Assembly: GCA_910588285.1 (NCBI GenBank) | Contig: CAJUQB010000063.1 | Span: 1 to 27,143, forward strand | Reading direction: 5' to 3' | DNA from: an uncultured Lachnospiraceae bacterium | GTDB lineage: Bacteria > Bacillota > Clostridia > Lachnospirales > Lachnospiraceae | Length of the DNA stretch: 27,143 nucleotides | Part shown: positions 25,978 through 27,143 of the stretch, piece by piece | How the letters are laid out: every line of letters starts with the position of its first letter | Position numbering within the stretch: position 1 is the stretch's first letter | The notes under the pieces: generated by a model | Database searches by the model: none | What the model saw: the letters and a program-made list of their open reading frames with translations, nothing else | What the model was told of the DNA's origin: nothing | Program-made: the position numbers and the translations under genes

Positions 25978-25991
25978 AAGCCGTGAGGCTT
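25978..25991 (+). other. Short GTGA-loop hairpin between ACP and PTA genes
   Basis: AAGCC and GGCTT enclose GTGA, a GNRA-type tetraloop. It lies in the 115-base gap before the phosphate acyltransferase gene. With only five pairs and no T-run it is not a terminator; a role in mRNA folding is possible but unproven. A related AAGCCGTGGCT occurs after the next gene near 27092. Confidence 0.4.
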
Positions 25992-26048
25992 GAGACTTGA
26001 GCTTTGGCATTCGATTGGTATTAGAAATGAGAGAAGGAGAATTGACCT

Positions 26049-27053
26049 ATGAATATTTTGGATCAGCTTTATGAAAAAGCAAAAGCGAATCCTCAGAAGG
26101 TTGCATTTCCGGAAGCCGCCAATGAAAAGATGATGCAGGCAGCCTATGAGACAGGAAAGGGTGGCTATATCATCCCGATTCTTGTAGGCGATGGGGCAGA
26201 GATCAAGAGGCTGGCAGCGGAGAGAGGCTATGAGGAGGGCGTATTTACCATTGTAGACATCCACGAGGAGGCCTACAAGAACGAGATCATTGCAAAATAT
26301 GTGGCATTGCCCACCACCCGCCTGAAGGAGAAGGCCCTGGGACGCCGTATGGAGGATCCTCTGTACTATGCGATGGCTATGCAGGCAGTGGATGAGGCAG
26401 ACGTTACCTTTGCAGGAATCGACAATACAACCGGAGATGTGCTTCTGGCAGGCCAGATGATCATCGGCCTGAAGGAAGGCATCAGCACGGTTTCCAGTAT
26501 CGGCCTGTGCGATATCCCGGGCTATGAGGGAAGCGAAGGCTCTCTGCTGGCTGTGGGCGACAGCGCTGTGTGCACCAACCCCAATGCAGAGCAGCTGGCA
26601 AGTATTGCCATCTCCGCCTGCGATACGGTTGCTTCCCTGCTGGATTGGGAGCCCAGATGCGCAATGGTATGCTATTCTACACTGGGAAGCGGCCAGGGCG
26701 AGCTGATCGACAAGGTGACCGAGGCATTGAAGCTGGCCCAGGAGGCCCGCCCGGATCTTGCCATTGACGGCGAGTTCCAGCTTGATTCTGCCATTGTTCC
26801 GGCTGTTGCAGCCAAGAAGGTGCAGCGGGAGAGCAAGGTGGCAGGCAAGGCCAATGTCGTGATCTGGCCGGATCTGAACGTAGGAAATGTGGCAGTGAAG
26901 CTGATTCAGCAGTTTGGCCATGCCAATGCCTATGGGCCGATGCTCCAGGGCTTCAACAAGGTGGTATGTGACTGCTCCAGAGGGGCGCCAGTTTCTGAGA
27001 TTAAGGGGAATGTGGTGATTTCCGCAGTTCGGGCTGCCGGGAGCAAGAAGTAA
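26049..27053 (+). CDS. Phosphate acyltransferase (Pta/Ptb family)
   Basis: A 334-residue single-domain enzyme of the phosphate acetyl/butyryltransferase family, which exchanges acyl-CoA and phosphate for acyl phosphate and CoA. Family marks are FPEAANEKMM near the start, DVTFAGIDNTTGDVLLAGQ, GDSAVCTNPNAEQLASIAI, CYSTLGSGQGE, FQLDSAIVPAVA, SKVAGKANVVIWPDLNVGN and the C-terminal DCSRGAPVSEI. AAGGAGA precedes the ATG. It could be the general acetate-pathway Pta (an acetate kinase would then be expected beyond the window) or a dedicated acyltransferase acting on the product of the thiolase/ACP genes upstream; the family match does not separate acetyl from longer acyl groups. The last 90 bases of the window hold no gene start I can support. 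Confidence 0.9.
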   Translation: MNILDQLYEKAKANPQKVAFPEAANEKMMQAAYETGKGGYIIPILVGDGAEIKRLAAERGYEEGVFTIVDIHEEAYKNEIIAKYVALPTTRLKEKALGRRMEDPLYYAMAMQAVDEADVTFAGIDNTTGDVLLAGQMIIGLKEGISTVSSIGLCDIPGYEGSEGSLLAVGDSAVCTNPNAEQLASIAISACDTVASLLDWEPRCAMVCYSTLGSGQGELIDKVTEALKLAQEARPDLAIDGEFQLDSAIVPAVAAKKVQRESKVAGKANVVIWPDLNVGNVAVKLIQQFGHANAYGPMLQGFNKVVCDCSRGAPVSEIKGNVVISAVRAAGSKK

Positions 27054-27143
27054 GATTTGAGAAAAGAAAAATTTGAGATAAGGGAAAAGAAAAGCCGTGG
27101 CTCCATATGAATGAGTTTTAATAGGAACACTGTAATATCAAGG

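Noticed and set aside
27054..27143. Start of a further gene at the window end
   Set aside because: The only nearby ATG opens four codons and stops; no ribosome site plus long frame is visible.

Overview
The window looks like chromosomal DNA from a low-to-mid GC anaerobic Firmicute, most likely a member of the Lachnospiraceae (Clostridia). This is inferred from the HprK/WhiA/RapZ/Crh-type cluster, a class III glutamine synthetase, a DUF1846 protein, a TM1266-type hydrogenase regulator and strong AGGAGG ribosome binding sites. No rRNA, tRNA or CRISPR array was seen.

Positions 1-2700 are accessory-like. They hold a paired hairpin resembling the right end of an IS200/IS605 (TnpB) element, an unrecognised minus-strand gene, and a coiled-coil fragment that looks like the tail of a mobilisation relaxase. 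After these come a small hydrogenase-type regulator, an overlapping MNT-HEPN pair (toxin-antitoxin-like) and a frameshifted GNAT acetyltransferase.

Positions 2750-8732 hold a membrane-anchored C39-like cysteine peptidase, convergent with a large hybrid sensor kinase. The two genes share a terminator that lies inside an inverted repeat. Upstream of the kinase is a DUF1846 gene; the kinase has its own consensus promoter.

Positions 9100-23360 are a long plus-strand housekeeping run: ftsH (with an unusual 200-residue acidic repeat tail), uvrC, hprK, an M18 aminopeptidase, murB, rapZ, whiA, an HPr-like gene without the phosphotransfer histidine, a lipid kinase, fba and glnN. HprK and the His-less HPr paralogue suggest a Crh-type signalling branch linked to cell-envelope and carbon control.

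Positions 23800-27053 are the most interesting part. A thiolase-like protein, a Zn-ribbon/OB-fold (DUF35) partner, a small acyl carrier protein with a variant Ser motif and a phosphate acyltransferase lie in one direction, separated by structured spacers and preceded by a roughly 400-base leader. Together they could form an acyl unit that joins or moves acyl groups on CoA or ACP and releases them as acyl phosphate. That pathway is inference; the product is unknown.
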